In this document: positions 9,707 through 19,014 of the stretch, piece after piece
Layout of the letters: every line of letters starts with the position of its first letter
Position numbering within the stretch: the first letter of the stretch is position 1
Assembly (NCBI GenBank): GCA_017306415.1
Contig: JAFKIL010000005.1
Location: 175,500 to 239,499 of the forward strand
Source of the DNA: Microbacterium sp.
GTDB lineage: Bacteria; Actinomycetota; Actinomycetes; Actinomycetales; Microbacteriaceae
Direction of reading: 5' to 3'
Length of the DNA stretch: 64,000 bases
Made by a program: the position numbers and the translations under genes
Notes under the pieces: model-generated
Databases searched by the model: none
Seen by the model: the letters and a program-made list of their open reading frames with translations, nothing else
What the model was told of the DNA's origin: nothing

Positions 9707-10690
9707 TCAGGACGCCGCCGCGGCGGAGCGCGCCTCCCAGCCCGTGCGCACCATCTCGTCCAGCGTGTACCGCATGCGCCAGTCGAGGTCGCGCGCGGCG
9801 AGCTCGCCGGTCGCGACGATGCGGTCGGGGTCGCCGGCGCGCCGCGGGCCGACCTCGGGGGTGAACGGTATGCCGGTCACCCGCGCCACCGCGTCCATGA
9901 TCTCGCGCACCGACAGGCCGTTGCGCGAGCCGAGGTTGTAGGCGGGCTCGATCGGGTCGCCGGCGGCGAGGCGCTGGGCGGCGACGACGTGCGCGGCCGC
10001 GATGTCGGCGACGTGCACGTAGTCGCGGACGTTCGTGCCGTCGGGAGTCGCGTAGTCGTCGCCGTTGATGCGCGGCGTCTTCCCCGCGAGCAGCATCTCG
10101 AAGACGATCGGGAACAGGTTGTGCGGGCTGGTGTCGTACACGACCGGGTCGCCGGAGCCGACGACGTTGAAGTACCGCAGCGACGTGTGGCGGAGCGCGT
10201 GGTCCGTCTCCGCCGTCGCGACGCCCTGGTCGGCGATGAGCCATTCGCCGATCAGCTTCGACTCCCCATAGGGGGATGCCGGGCGCTTCGGGAGGTCCTC
10301 GGTGACGAGCGGCACGTCCGGCGTGCCGTAGACGGCGGCGCTGGAGGAGAAGACGAGGTTGTCCACGCCCCGCGCGGCCATGGCCCCGAGCACGACCCTG
10401 GTGCCCTCGACGTTCTGCGCGTACGTGTGCAGGGGGCGTTGGACGGAGACTCCCGCGTACTTGAAGCCGGCGACGTGGATGACGCCATCGACGCGGTGCT
10501 CGGAAAACGCCCGCTCGAGCAGGTCGCGGTCGAGGATCGAACCGCGGACGAACGGCACGCCCTCGGGCACGAACCCCGCGTGCCCGCTGGAGAGGTCGTC
10601 GAGCACGACGGGCGCGATGCCCGCCGCCGCGAGGGCGCGCACCACGTGCGCACCGATGTAGCCGGCGCCGCCGGTCACGAGCCAAGTCAT
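9707..10690 (-). CDS. galE: UDP-glucose 4-epimerase
   Basis: This 327-residue extended short-chain dehydrogenase interconverts UDP-glucose and UDP-galactose, completing the Leloir pathway with galT and galK nearby. The NAD-binding GGAGYIG motif is at residues 7-13, and the catalytic Ser (SSSAAVYG) and Tyr/Lys (YGESK) are present. The C-terminal GDPDRIVAT motif is also typical of GalE. The ATG at 10,690 has CAGAAT six bases upstream on this strand, suggesting a leaderless transcript independent of galTK. It is convergent with the LacI-type gene. Confidence 0.95.
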   Translation of the reverse strand: MTWLVTGGAGYIGAHVVRALAAAGIAPVVLDDLSSGHAGFVPEGVPFVRGSILDRDLLERAFSEHRVDGVIHVAGFKYAGVSVQRPLHTYAQNVEGTRVVLGAMAARGVDNLVFSSSAAVYGTPDVPLVTEDLPKRPASPYGESKLIGEWLIADQGVATAETDHALRHTSLRYFNVVGSGDPVVYDTSPHNLFPIVFEMLLAGKTPRINGDDYATPDGTNVRDYVHVADIAAAHVVAAQRLAAGDPIEPAYNLGSRNGLSVREIMDAVARVTGIPFTPEVGPRRAGDPDRIVATGELAARDLDWRMRYTLDEMVRTGWEARSAAAAS

Positions 10691-10793
10691 GGGTTCATTC
10701 TGCCGTGCGCTCCCGGATGCCTCGACCGCCGCCGCCCGGGACCGCGCCGGCTCCACCGCCGAGCGGGCCGGCGGGGCGTGCCAGGATGACGGG

Positions 10794-11999
10794 GTGACCC
10801 CCGCCGACCCGCCGACCCGGTCCGTGCTGCTCGCACTCGACAGCTTCAAGGGCTCGGTCGCGGCGGCGCGGGCGTGCGAGGCGCTCGCGGCCGGGTGGCG
10901 CAGCGTCGATCCGCATGCTGCCCTCGTCGCGCGACCGATGGCCGACGGCGGCGAGGGCACGCTCGACGCGTTCGCCACGGCGGTGCCGGTCGCGCGGCGC
11001 ATGCCGGTCGTCGTCACCGGGCCGGACGGCGAGCCGACCGACGCCGCGTGGCTCCTCCTTCCCGCCACCGCAGACGCGCCGCAGGGCACGGCCGTCGTCG
11101 AGCTGGCGTCCACGTCGGGCATCGAGCTCCTGCGGGGCCGGCTTCGCCCGTGGGATGCCGCGACCACCGGCTTCGGGGAGGCGATCGCCGCCGCTCTCGA
11201 CCACGGCGTCTCGCGCCTCGTACTCGGGATCGGTTCGAGCGCCTCGACCGACGGGGGCATCGGGATGCTGTCGGCTCTCGGTGCCCGCTTCACGGATGCC
11301 TCCGGCGCACCCGTGCCGCCGGGCGCGCGCGGCCTCGCCGCGCTCGACGCCGTCGATCTCACCGCTCTCCGCCCGCTGCCCGCCGGGGGCGTCGTCGTCC
11401 TGACGGACGTCACGCACCCGTTGACCGGGCGTCGCGGCGCCGCCGCGGTCTTCGGCCCCCAGAAGGGACTCGCGCCGGAGGACGTGGCGGTGGCGGACGC
11501 GGGCCTCGCGCGCCTCGCGCGCGTGACGTCCGCGGCTCTCGACGTCGCGCGCGGGTCATCGTCCCTGCCGGGCGCCGATGCGGCGTCGCCCGCCGCCGAC
11601 CCGACGGCGCCCGGCACGGGAGCCGCAGGCGGAACGGGGTTCGCGCTCCGCGTGTGGGGCGCGCGCCTCGTGCCGGGCGCCGCCGAGGTCGCCGCCCTCG
11701 TCGGCGTGCGCGAGGCGCTGGCCGACGCGTCCATCGTCGTGACCGGGGAGGGGTCGTACGACGGCCAGTCCGCGGCGGGCAAGGTTCCCGCCCACGTCGC
11801 AGCCCTCGCCGCCGAGGCCGGCGTACCGGTCGCCCTCGTCGCGGGTCGGATCGCCGCGGGCGCCGACGCCGGGATGTTCGCGGCGAGCGTCTCGCTCACG
11901 GATCTCGCCGGGTCCGCGGCCGCCGCGATGGCCGATGCCGAGCACTGGCTGCGGGATGCGGGCGCGGAGCTCGCTCGCGCGCTTCAGCGTCGCGCGTAG
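10794..11999 (+). CDS. Glycerate kinase
   Basis: This 401-residue enzyme of the GlxK/GarK family phosphorylates D-glycerate with ATP. Typical parts are the N-terminal LDSFKGSVAA, the MADGGEGTL motif, the GIGSSASTDGGIGML glycine-rich loop in the middle, and the C-terminal GEGSYDGQSAAGKVP. I chose the GTG at 10,794; the bases before it are open but do not align to the family, and CAGGAT six bases upstream fits a leaderless start. It is divergent from galE. The last 16 bases overlap the end of the small opposite-strand gene at 11,984. Confidence 0.93.
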   Translation: MTPADPPTRSVLLALDSFKGSVAAARACEALAAGWRSVDPHAALVARPMADGGEGTLDAFATAVPVARRMPVVVTGPDGEPTDAAWLLLPATADAPQGTAVVELASTSGIELLRGRLRPWDAATTGFGEAIAAALDHGVSRLVLGIGSSASTDGGIGMLSALGARFTDASGAPVPPGARGLAALDAVDLTALRPLPAGGVVVLTDVTHPLTGRRGAAAVFGPQKGLAPEDVAVADAGLARLARVTSAALDVARGSSSLPGADAASPAADPTAPGTGAAGGTGFALRVWGARLVPGAAEVAALVGVREALADASIVVTGEGSYDGQSAAGKVPAHVAALAAEAGVPVALVAGRIAAGADAGMFAASVSLTDLAGSAAAAMADAEHWLRDAGAELARALQRRA

Positions 12000-12319
12000 A
12001 TCAGACGCGGCGCGGGGCCCTCGAGCCTCGCGACCGAGAGCTTCACGTCCGCGAGTTCGCCGCGGACGCTCGCGATCTCGGCCCGGATGTCGGCGAGTTC
12101 GCCCGCGATCTTCTCGAACCGCACGTCGACCTTCTCGAATCGCACGTCGACCTTCTCGAACTGCGCGTCGACCTTCTCGAACCGCGCGTCGATCTTCTCG
12201 AACCGCGCATCCATGTGCCGTGTCTGCCGGGCGAGAATCGCCGCGACCCCGCCCAGCAGTGTCGCGGCCGCACCGAACGCGGCGATGATGACGCCGATCA
12301 CGTCCGCCGTCACGAGCAT
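11984..12319 (-). CDS. Small membrane-anchored coiled-coil protein with seven-residue repeats
   Basis: This 111-residue protein has one N-terminal membrane segment (about residues 5-30, VIGVIIAAFGAAATLLGGVAAI). A run of near-identical heptads follows (DARFEKI, DARFEKV, DAQFEKV, DVRFEKV, DVRFEKI) and then a second helical stretch to about residue 100. The heptads are encoded by 21-bp DNA repeats. The architecture is that of the small DUF1640/CCDC90-like or response-regulator-free coiled-coil proteins common in bacteria; no function is known. It overlaps the 3' end of glycerate kinase by 16 bp on the opposite strand. Repeat number may vary between strains. Confidence 0.7.
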   Translation of the reverse strand: MLVTADVIGVIIAAFGAAATLLGGVAAILARQTRHMDARFEKIDARFEKVDAQFEKVDVRFEKVDVRFEKIAGELADIRAEIASVRGELADVKLSVARLEGPAPRLIYARR

Positions 12320-12499
12320 GCCCCCATTGTGCCTCCTGTGTCCGCATGCCGCCAGACGTTACGCCTACGCATTCATGCGCGCCGCGCGCTCGGATGCGGC
12401 TGGGGACGGGACGGTCGCACCCTCCGTTGGGGAGGGCGCGCCGCGGTGCGCCGGGGACGACGATCCCGGCCGCCGGTCGCGGGCGCGGGGGCGGCAGCC

Positions 12500-14143
12500 T
12501 CAGGCGTCGCCGAGGGCTTCGGAGACGACGGCGCGGGCCTCCTCCTGCACCTCGTGCAGATGGTCGGCGCCCTTGAGCGACTCGGCGTAGAGCTTGTAGA
12601 CGTCCTCCGTGCCGGACGGCCGGGCCGCGAACCACGCGTGCGCGGTCTGCACCTTGAGGCCGCCGATCGCCGCGCCGTTCCCCGGCGCGTGCGACAGCTT
12701 GGCCGTGATCGGCTCCCCCGCGAGCTCCGTCGCAGTGACGGCATCCGGCGAGAGCTGCGCGAGGGCGGCCTTCTGCGCCGGCGTGGCCGGGGCATCCACC
12801 CGCTGGTACACGGATGCGCCGAACTCCGCCTCCAGCTCCGCGTAGCGCACCGACGGCGTCTTGCCCGTCACCGCGAGGATCTCGGCGGCGAGCAGGCACA
12901 GCAGGATGCCGTCCTTGTCGGTGGTCCAGACGGTGCCGTCCAGGCGCAGGAACGACGCGCCCGCCGACTCCTCGCCGCCGAACGCGACCGAGCCGTCCAG
13001 CAGGCCGGGCACGAACCACTTGAAGCCGACCGGCACCTCGAGGAGCGTCCGTCCGAGCGAGGCGGCGACGCGGTCGATGATCATCGACGACACGAGCGTC
13101 TTCCCCACCGCGGCGTCCGCCGGCCAGTTCGGCCGGTGCGAATACAGATAGTCGATCGCGACCGCGAGGTAGTGGTTGGGGTTCATCAGGCCCGCATCGG
13201 GGGTGACGATGCCGTGGCGGTCGGCATCCGCGTCGTTGCCCGTGAGCAGGTCGTACTCGTGCCGCCGGGCGACGAGAGAGGCCATGGCCGACGGAGACGA
13301 CGGGTCCATCCGGATCTTCTCGTCCCAGTCGAGGGTCATGAACCGCCACGTCGGATCCACGTCGGGGTTCACGACCGTGAGGTCGAGTCCGTAGGTCTCG
13401 GCGATCGCCGACCAGTACTCCACCGAGGCGCCGCCCAGGGGATCCGCCCCGATGCGCACGCCGGCCCGGCGGATCGCGTCGACGTCGATGATGTTCCGCA
13501 GGTCGTCGACGTAGCCCTTCCGGAAGTCGTACTCGCCGAGCGCGTCACCGTCGATGTCGGCGTACCGAGTGCGCTGGACGCCGTCCAGGCCCGCCGCGAT
13601 GAGCTCGTTCGCACGGTCGGCGATCCACCCCGTGGCATCCGTGTCGGCGGGACCGCCGTTCGGCGGGTTGTACTTGAAGCCGCCGTCGCGCGGAGGGTTG
13701 TGGCTCGGGGTCACCACGATGCCGTCGCTGCGGCCGGGGTCGTCGACGGCGCGACCGCGGTTGTACGTCAGGATCGCGTGGCTGAGCGCCGGAGTGGGCA
13801 CCCACGAATCGCGCGCGTCGACGCGGACATCGACGCCGTTGGCGACGAGGACCTCGATCGCACTGCGTTCCGCCGGCAGCGACAGCCCATGGGTGTCGCG
13901 ACCGAGGAACAGCGGACCGGCGATCCCCTGCGCGGTCCGGTAGTCGACGATCGCCTGGGTCGTCGCGAGGATGTGGTCCTCGTTGAAGCTCGTCGTCAGC
14001 GACGAGCCGCGATGGCCGCTCGTGCCGAACACGACGCGCTGCGCGGGCACCGAGGCATCCGGCTTGCGGTCGTAATACGCGGCGATGAGCTCGTCGATGT
14101 CGATGAGGTCGGTTGCTTCGGCGGGCTGTCCTGCGCGACTCAT
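12500..14143 (-). CDS. pgm: Phosphoglucomutase (alpha-D-glucose phosphate-specific)
   Basis: This 547-residue enzyme interconverts glucose-1-phosphate and glucose-6-phosphate, linking the adjacent galactose genes to glycolysis. The catalytic phosphoserine loop is TPSHNPP, the metal-binding loop is NDADADRHG, and FGTSGHRG near residue 46 and the C-terminal [10 protein letters not shown] phosphate-binding loop are all intact. Length matches the family. The ATG at 14,143 has CACACT six bases upstream on this strand, suggesting a leaderless transcript. It is convergent with the small coiled-coil gene after about 180 non-coding bases, in which I see no feature. Confidence 0.95.
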   Translation of the reverse strand: MSRAGQPAEATDLIDIDELIAAYYDRKPDASVPAQRVVFGTSGHRGSSLTTSFNEDHILATTQAIVDYRTAQGIAGPLFLGRDTHGLSLPAERSAIEVLVANGVDVRVDARDSWVPTPALSHAILTYNRGRAVDDPGRSDGIVVTPSHNPPRDGGFKYNPPNGGPADTDATGWIADRANELIAAGLDGVQRTRYADIDGDALGEYDFRKGYVDDLRNIIDVDAIRRAGVRIGADPLGGASVEYWSAIAETYGLDLTVVNPDVDPTWRFMTLDWDEKIRMDPSSPSAMASLVARRHEYDLLTGNDADADRHGIVTPDAGLMNPNHYLAVAIDYLYSHRPNWPADAAVGKTLVSSMIIDRVAASLGRTLLEVPVGFKWFVPGLLDGSVAFGGEESAGASFLRLDGTVWTTDKDGILLCLLAAEILAVTGKTPSVRYAELEAEFGASVYQRVDAPATPAQKAALAQLSPDAVTATELAGEPITAKLSHAPGNGAAIGGLKVQTAHAWFAARPSGTEDVYKLYAESLKGADHLHEVQEEARAVVSEALGDA

Positions 14144-14242
14144 GTGTCCAGTGTGCCTGTTCCGGGGCCGGATGGCACGGCCGCGAGGGGAGGTTGACAG
14201 CGGAGGGTGGCGGCCTCGTCGCAGGTGGCTAGGCTGAACCGC

Positions 14243-15193
14243 GTGACCATCGAGGCCGGCATCCGCACGTACAGCTACCTGGGACCCGCCGGAACGTTCA
14301 CCGAGGCCGCGCTCGCGCAGGTCCCGGAGGCACGCGGGCAGGAGTGGCGCACCGTCCGCAACGTGGGCGAGGCGCTCGCCGACGTCGTCGAGGGCCGTTC
14401 GGACGCGGCGATGATCGCCATCGAGAACTCCGTCGACGGCGGGGTGTCGACCGCCCAGGACGCACTGGCGACGATGCCGGGGCTGCGGATCGTCGGTGAA
14501 TACCTCGTTCCCGTCGCGTTCGTGCTGGTCGCACGCCCCGGCACACGCCTCGAGGACGTGTCGCTCGTCGCGGCGCATCCGGTCGCCTACGCGCAATGCC
14601 TGCGGTGGCTCGGCCGGGAGCTCCCCGCGCACGCGCACCTGCCCGCGGCGAGCAACGTCGCCGCCGCGGTCGACCTGCTGGACGGCGCCAGCACCGCCGA
14701 TGCCGCGATCGCCCCGCCCGGCATCCTGGAGCATCACGAGCTCGAGCTGCTGGCCGAGAACATCGGTGACAATCAGAACGCCGTGACGCGGTTCGTCCTC
14801 GTCAGCCGCACCGTCGCGCCGCCGTCGCCCACCGGCGCCGACAAGACGTCGCTCATCGTCGAGCTGCCCGACGACCATCCGGGGGCGCTCCTCGAGATGC
14901 TGGAGCAGTTCGCGACCCGCGGCATCAACCTGTCGCTGCTGGCGTCGCGCCCCATCGGCGACGAACTCGGTCGCTACCGGTTCGTCATCGACGCCGACGG
15001 GCACGTCCACGACGAGCGGATGGCCGACGCCCTCCTGGGGCTCCGGCGTTTCAGCCCCAAGGTGGTGTTCCTCGGCTCCTACCCGCGCGCGGACCGGGCG
15101 ATCGTGCGCTATCCCGATCGGTACTCCGACGACGTCTTCGTCGAGGCGCGGGACTGGCTGCGGGCGCTCGTCTCCGGCGCACCGGAGGAGTGA
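14243..15193 (+). CDS. pheA: Prephenate dehydratase
   Basis: This 316-residue enzyme converts prephenate to phenylpyruvate in phenylalanine biosynthesis. The N-terminal catalytic domain begins with [13 protein letters not shown] and contains the [10 protein letters not shown] and TRFVLVSR motifs. An ACT regulatory domain from about residue 205 contains the [22 protein letters not shown] ligand-binding segment with the ESRP-like Ser-Arg-Pro; feedback inhibition by phenylalanine is expected. The GTG at 14,243 follows a TAGGCT box by seven bases, so the mRNA should be leaderless. It is divergent from pgm. Confidence 0.95.
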   Translation: MTIEAGIRTYSYLGPAGTFTEAALAQVPEARGQEWRTVRNVGEALADVVEGRSDAAMIAIENSVDGGVSTAQDALATMPGLRIVGEYLVPVAFVLVARPGTRLEDVSLVAAHPVAYAQCLRWLGRELPAHAHLPAASNVAAAVDLLDGASTADAAIAPPGILEHHELELLAENIGDNQNAVTRFVLVSRTVAPPSPTGADKTSLIVELPDDHPGALLEMLEQFATRGINLSLLASRPIGDELGRYRFVIDADGHVHDERMADALLGLRRFSPKVVFLGSYPRADRAIVRYPDRYSDDVFVEARDWLRALVSGAPEE

Positions 15194-15199
15194 GCCCCG

Positions 15200-15295
15200 T
15201 GCAGGACTCCACGGATGTCGACGCCGCCGCGGTCGCGGCCCCCGGCATTCCGCGGCGCCCGCACCGCCCAGCCATCGAATCAGTGGAGTTCTGCA
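15200..15295. repeat. Intergenic palindrome, family 1 (second copy, imperfect)
   Basis: The arm TGCAGGACTCCACGGAT at 15,200-15,216 faces ATCAGTGGAGTTCTGCA at 15,279-15,295, 15 of 17 positions complementary. The arms match those at 5975-6056 while the 62-bp centre is unrelated. The right arm ends one base before the ATG of the next gene, so it occupies the whole leader of that gene. Confidence 0.8.
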
Positions 15296-15296
15296 C

Positions 15297-15734
15297 ATGA
15301 CCGATTTCCGACTCGACCCCGCCGACGACGTCCAGGGCCGCGCGCTCGCCGCGCTGAAGTCGGAGGAGATCGGCTGGCTCGGCAGCACCGGCCGCGACGG
15401 CTTCCCGCACGCCGTGCCGGTCTGGTTCCTGTTGCACGACGACGCCGTCGTCGTGTTCAGCCAGCCGCACGCGGCCAAGGCCCGCAACCTCCGTGCCGAC
15501 CCGCGCGCGATGTTCCACCTGGAGGCGGGCGACGACGGCGAGCGGCTGGCGGTGCTGCAGGGCACGGCCGAGCTGTCGGAGGACCCGTCGTCCATCTGGG
15601 CGGAGCGGATCGGAGACGCCTACGCCGCGAAGTACCGCGACGGACTCGCGCGGCTCAACCTGACCATGGACGGGATGGCGGAGGACTACTCCCTGACGAT
15701 CGTGGTCCGGCCGCACAAGCTCATCGCCTGGTAG
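15297..15734 (+). CDS. PPOX/F420-dependent enzyme-like split-barrel protein
   Basis: This 145-residue protein belongs to the pyridoxamine-5'-phosphate-oxidase-like split beta-barrel family, subgroup similar to mycobacterial Rv3369 (TIGR03667 type). Family motifs are [21 protein letters not shown] at the start and the C-terminal [10 protein letters not shown]. Such proteins bind F420 or FMN and reduce varied substrates or bind heme; the substrate here is unknown. The start codon directly follows the palindrome at 15,200-15,295, without a clear ribosome-binding site. Confidence 0.85.
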   Translation: MTDFRLDPADDVQGRALAALKSEEIGWLGSTGRDGFPHAVPVWFLLHDDAVVVFSQPHAAKARNLRADPRAMFHLEAGDDGERLAVLQGTAELSEDPSSIWAERIGDAYAAKYRDGLARLNLTMDGMAEDYSLTIVVRPHKLIAW

Positions 15735-15746
15735 CCGCCAGCCGGG

Positions 15747-15793
15747 GCGGATGCCTCAGGCCAGGGCGGATGCCTCAGGCCAGGGCGGATGCC
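15747..15793. repeat. Tandem 19-bp repeat covering the end of the flavin oxidoreductase gene
   Basis: The unit GCGGATGCCTCAGGCCAGG occurs at 15,747-15,765 and 15,766-15,784, with a 9-bp partial third copy. It duplicates the last codons and stop of the minus-strand gene, so a second, unused stop lies 19 bp beyond the real one. Confidence 0.8.
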
Positions 15794-16830
15794 ACGAGCT
15801 CGAGCGTCTGCGCGCGGCCGGGAGCGGCATCCATCGGCTCGGCGTCGTAGGAGCCCGCGACCGGCGAGATCATGATCTCGTCCACCTCCCAGCGGCGGGC
15901 GAACTCGCGCACCTCGGCGGCGACGCTCTCCCCGGTGCCGACCAGCCACTTCGCGCGGGCGGACGCCATGATCGAGTCGGCCATCGCGTCGAAGTCGGTC
16001 GCCGCCTTCGCCTGCTCCACCGTCTCCAGCGGCACGAGCGGGCGGTTCGTGCGGAGCCGCGCCATCATCCGCAGCTGCGGCAGCGCGCGCTCCTCCGCCT
16101 CCTCCGCCGTCGGCGCGGCGACGGCGTTGACAGTGAGGAACGTCCGCGGCTCGGGGTGCTCGGCCGTCGGGCGGAACTGTCCGCGGTAGAGCGCCAGCGC
16201 GCGCTCGAGGCCTTCGCCCGAGAAGTGGTTGGCGAACACGTAGGGGAGCCCGAGCGCCGCAGCGAGCTGCGCCGAGTAGTCGCTCGATCCGAGGAGCCAC
16301 ACCTCCGGGGCGGCGGTCGCGGCGGGGGTGGCGTGCACGTCGTAGGTCCCGCCGGAGGCGAACTCGATCGTCGCGCCCTCCGGCGAGACGATCGCGCGGA
16401 TGTCGCGGATGTGGTCGGGGAAGCGCTCCACGTCGCTCGTCGTCCCCGACATCCGGAGCAGCTGCGTCACGACGGGGTCGCTTCCGGGCGCCCTGCCGAT
16501 GCCGAGGTCGATGCGCCCGGGGGCGAGCGCCTCGAGCGCGGCGAACTGCTCCGCGACGACGAGAGGCGCGTGGTTGGGCAGCATGACTCCGCCCGAACCG
16601 ACCCGGATGCGGCGGGTGCGGGTCGCGGCCGCCGCGATGAGCACGGGCGGCGTCGTCGAGGCGACCGCGGGCATGTTGTGGTGCTCGGCGAACCAGTAGC
16701 GGCGCAGGCCCAGCTCGTCCGCGCGGGACGCGAGGGCGAGGGATGCGGCGACCGCGTCCGCGCTCGTCTGCCCGGCGCGGACCGGGACGAGGTCGAGGAC
16801 GGAGAGGGCGGGGGAGGTCGCGGTGGTCAC
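15775..16830 (-). CDS. LLM-class flavin-dependent oxidoreductase
   Basis: This 351-residue protein is of the bacterial luciferase-like monooxygenase family (MsnO8 type). It begins LSVLDLVPVRAGQTSADAVAASLALA and carries YWFAEHHNMPAVASTTPPVLI and the substrate/cofactor region GRIDLGIGRAPGSDP. The fold is a TIM barrel that uses FMN or F420; the substrate cannot be read from the sequence. It starts with GTG at 16,830 and ends convergent with the split-barrel gene. The C-terminal codons lie within a tandem DNA repeat. Confidence 0.9.
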   Translation of the reverse strand: MTTATSPALSVLDLVPVRAGQTSADAVAASLALASRADELGLRRYWFAEHHNMPAVASTTPPVLIAAAATRTRRIRVGSGGVMLPNHAPLVVAEQFAALEALAPGRIDLGIGRAPGSDPVVTQLLRMSGTTSDVERFPDHIRDIRAIVSPEGATIEFASGGTYDVHATPAATAAPEVWLLGSSDYSAQLAAALGLPYVFANHFSGEGLERALALYRGQFRPTAEHPEPRTFLTVNAVAAPTAEEAEERALPQLRMMARLRTNRPLVPLETVEQAKAATDFDAMADSIMASARAKWLVGTGESVAAEVREFARRWEVDEIMISPVAGSYDAEPMDAAPGRAQTLELVASALA

Positions 16831-16869
16831 CTGCTCGACAACGTCGCCGAGGGGGCCGTCATTCCCCGC

Positions 16870-17463
16870 TCAGCGGCGGGTGAACGCCACGGTCGCAGGG
16901 TGCCCCTCGGTCACGAGGTCGAGTTCGAGGGCGTCGCCGTCGCAGCGGAACGTCGTCGCCGAGACCGGCCAGTCCACGAGTGTGACCTGGGTCGCGGCCG
17001 CGAACAGGCGGCTCGCGGTCTGGTCGTCGGTGGGCTTCACGGTCAGCGCGTTGTCGCTGGATGCCAGCGTGAGGCTGTCGCCGGAGGCGCGGTAGGTCCC
17101 GGTCATGGTGCCGCCGAGCTGCACCGCCGCGTCGTGGCCCTCCCACGAGAGGGCGGCCGACACGTCCTGGTCGTACGTGAACGTCCCGTCGCGTGTGAAG
17201 TCGACGTCGACGACGGCGCCGTCGCCGAGCGTCGCCGGCGGGTAGTCGAGGGCCGTGGGGATGGCGTTGTACAGCGGCTGGAGCTCGGTCGCCCCGGCCC
17301 GCCAGCTGCCCACGATGCAGGCCGCGGTGCTCGGGCTCGGATGCGGGCTGCGTGTGCGCTTCGCCTCCGCCGTCGGTGCCGCGGTGCATCCCGCCAGCAC
17401 CAGGCACGCCAGTGCCGCGGCCGCGAGGCCGCCCGTCATCGCCCCTGCACGCGTGGTCCCCAT
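16870..17463 (-). CDS. Predicted lipoprotein of unknown function
   Basis: This 197-residue exported protein has a signal peptide ending in a lipobox, LVLAGC, with Cys26 as the lipidated residue. A Thr/Ser/Pro-rich linker follows, then a beta-rich domain of about 140 residues with the pattern GSWRAGATEL...FTRDGTFTYDQD...GTMTGTYRASGDSLTL. That pattern resembles the lipocalin-like META/DUF4488-type domains of actinobacterial lipoproteins. No catalytic motif is visible. It lies 40 bp downstream of the photolyase on the same strand, and may be co-transcribed with it, though its own CATCAT box is six bases before the ATG. Confidence 0.7.
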   Translation of the reverse strand: MGTTRAGAMTGGLAAAALACLVLAGCTAAPTAEAKRTRSPHPSPSTAACIVGSWRAGATELQPLYNAIPTALDYPPATLGDGAVVDVDFTRDGTFTYDQDVSAALSWEGHDAAVQLGGTMTGTYRASGDSLTLASSDNALTVKPTDDQTASRLFAAATQVTLVDWPVSATTFRCDGDALELDLVTEGHPATVAFTRR

Positions 17464-17503
17464 ACATCCATGATGACGCATGCATCCGGGCGATCCGGAC
17501 CGG

Positions 17504-18862
17504 TCATCCCCGCCCGGCGCCCTTGACGTGCGCGTACGCCTCGAGCGCGGCGCCGCGCGACGCCGCGAGGTCGACGATCGGCGCGGGCGCATCCGCGTGG
17601 GGGTCGAGGTGCTCGGGCGCCCAGCGGGCGACGTAGGAGCCGTCGCGATCGAACTTCTTCTGCTGCAGCTCGGGGTTGAAGATGCGGAAGTACGGCGCCG
17701 CGTCGGCACCGGATCCGGCCACCCACTGCCAGTTGAACGGATTGCTGGCGGCATCCGCATCGACGAGCGTGTCCCAGAACCACTCCTCGCCGCGCCGCCA
17801 GTCGATGAGGAGGTTCTTCACGAGGAAGGATGCCACGACCATGCGCACGCGGTTGTGCATGTACCCGGTCTGCCACAGTTCGCGCATCCCTGCGTCGACG
17901 AGGGGGATGCCGGTCGTCCCGCGCTGCCACGCCCTCAGCGCCGCGCGGTCCGTGCGCGGCCAGGGGAACGCGTCGAACTCGGGGCGCCAATTGCGGGTGG
18001 CGAGATCGGGGGAGTGGAAGAGCGTGTGCCAGGCGAACTCGCGCCAGCCGAGCTCGGAGAGGAACCGCCCCGCACCGTCGCCCGACGCCATCACCTCGTG
18101 CCACACGGCGTGCGGGCTCACCTCGCCCCAGCGCAGTCGCGGGGAGAGCAGCGACGTCGATCCTGCACCGGGCTCGTCGCGCGTGCGATCGTAGGCGCCG
18201 ATGTCCTCCGCGACGAACGCGCGCAGGCGTCGGCGCGCGGCGGGCTCACCCGGCTCCCACACCTCGCGGATGCCGCCGGTCCAGTCCGGATGCCGGGGGA
18301 GCAGCCCCCATTCCTCGAGGTCGTCCGACGCGGGGCGCGACGCCGGCGCGCGGAGCTCGCGGGGCTCCGGCAGCGGTGCGCGGGGGGCCGGGAGACGCAG
18401 GCAGGCGCGCCAGAACGGGGTGAACACCGAGTAGGGCCGGTCGTCGCCCGTGCGAACCGTCCACGGCTCGAACAGCACGGAGGCAGCGAACGACGACACT
18501 TCGACGCCGTCATCGCGGAGGGAGGCCTTGAGCCCGGTGTCGACCGCGCGCTCGGCTCCGCCGTACCGCCGGTTCCAGAAGACGGCGGACGCCTCGGCGT
18601 GGGCCACGACCTCGGGGATGACCTCCGCCGCCGGCCCGCGGCGGAGGACGAGGCATCCGCCCCGCTCCTCGATGCGCGCGCGGAGCGAGGCGAGCGAGTG
18701 ATGCAGCCACCACCGTGCCGCGCCGCCGAGGGGACGGATGCCGGGAGACGCCTCGTCGAGAATGTAGAGGCACACGAAGGCCTCGTCGCGGTCGATCGCC
18801 GCGCGCAGGGCCGGGTTGTCGGCGAGACGCAGGTCGTCGCGCAGCCACACGATGCTCGTCAC
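17504..18862 (-). CDS. phr: Deoxyribodipyrimidine photolyase
   Basis: This 452-residue FAD enzyme repairs UV-induced pyrimidine dimers using blue light. The N-terminal alpha/beta antenna domain begins IVWLRDDLRLADNPAL. The C-terminal FAD-binding domain has the family signatures WREFAWHTLF, WQRGTTGIPLVDAGMRELWQTGYMHNRVRMVVASFLVKNLLIDWRRGEEWF (a conserved stretch broken here only for reading) and NWQWVAG. Length is typical for class I CPD photolyases. The GTG at 18,862 has TAGGGT six bases upstream on this strand, so it is probably leaderless. No neighbouring gene is functionally linked. Confidence 0.94.
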   Translation of the reverse strand: MTSIVWLRDDLRLADNPALRAAIDRDEAFVCLYILDEASPGIRPLGGAARWWLHHSLASLRARIEERGGCLVLRRGPAAEVIPEVVAHAEASAVFWNRRYGGAERAVDTGLKASLRDDGVEVSSFAASVLFEPWTVRTGDDRPYSVFTPFWRACLRLPAPRAPLPEPRELRAPASRPASDDLEEWGLLPRHPDWTGGIREVWEPGEPAARRRLRAFVAEDIGAYDRTRDEPGAGSTSLLSPRLRWGEVSPHAVWHEVMASGDGAGRFLSELGWREFAWHTLFHSPDLATRNWRPEFDAFPWPRTDRAALRAWQRGTTGIPLVDAGMRELWQTGYMHNRVRMVVASFLVKNLLIDWRRGEEWFWDTLVDADAASNPFNWQWVAGSGADAAPYFRIFNPELQQKKFDRDGSYVARWAPEHLDPHADAPAPIVDLAASRGAALEAYAHVKGAGRG

Positions 18863-18974
18863 GTCTCGACCCTACGGCGGCAGGCTCGTCGCCCACCCGG
18901 CCTTGACACCGGCCCCGCCCCGGCCCCGTCCTGGCCGGGGGACGAGTGCGGGCGGATCGGCGGCGCTTGCATAG

Positions 18975-18995
18975 ACTTGCGCTGGACGCGCAAGT
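18975..18995. promoter_or_regulatory. Palindromic operator in the LacI-type promoter
   Basis: ACTTGCGC at 18,975-18,982 is repeated inverted as GCGCAAGT at 18,988-18,995 with a 5-bp spacer. A further CTTGCGT half-site lies at 18,998-19,004, just before the TACACT -10 box (19,003-19,008) of the LacI gene. The same CTTGCGT core recurs before the glucosidase gene at 20,223 and 20,244, so this is a good candidate for the regulator's own binding site. Confidence 0.6.
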
Positions 18996-19014
18996 TCTTG
19001 CGTACACTGAGCGC

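Noticed and set aside
14144-15595. Upstream extension of the phosphoglucomutase frame through pheA
   Set aside because: The family begins at the ATG at 14,143; the longer frame is antisense to pheA and has no homologous pattern.
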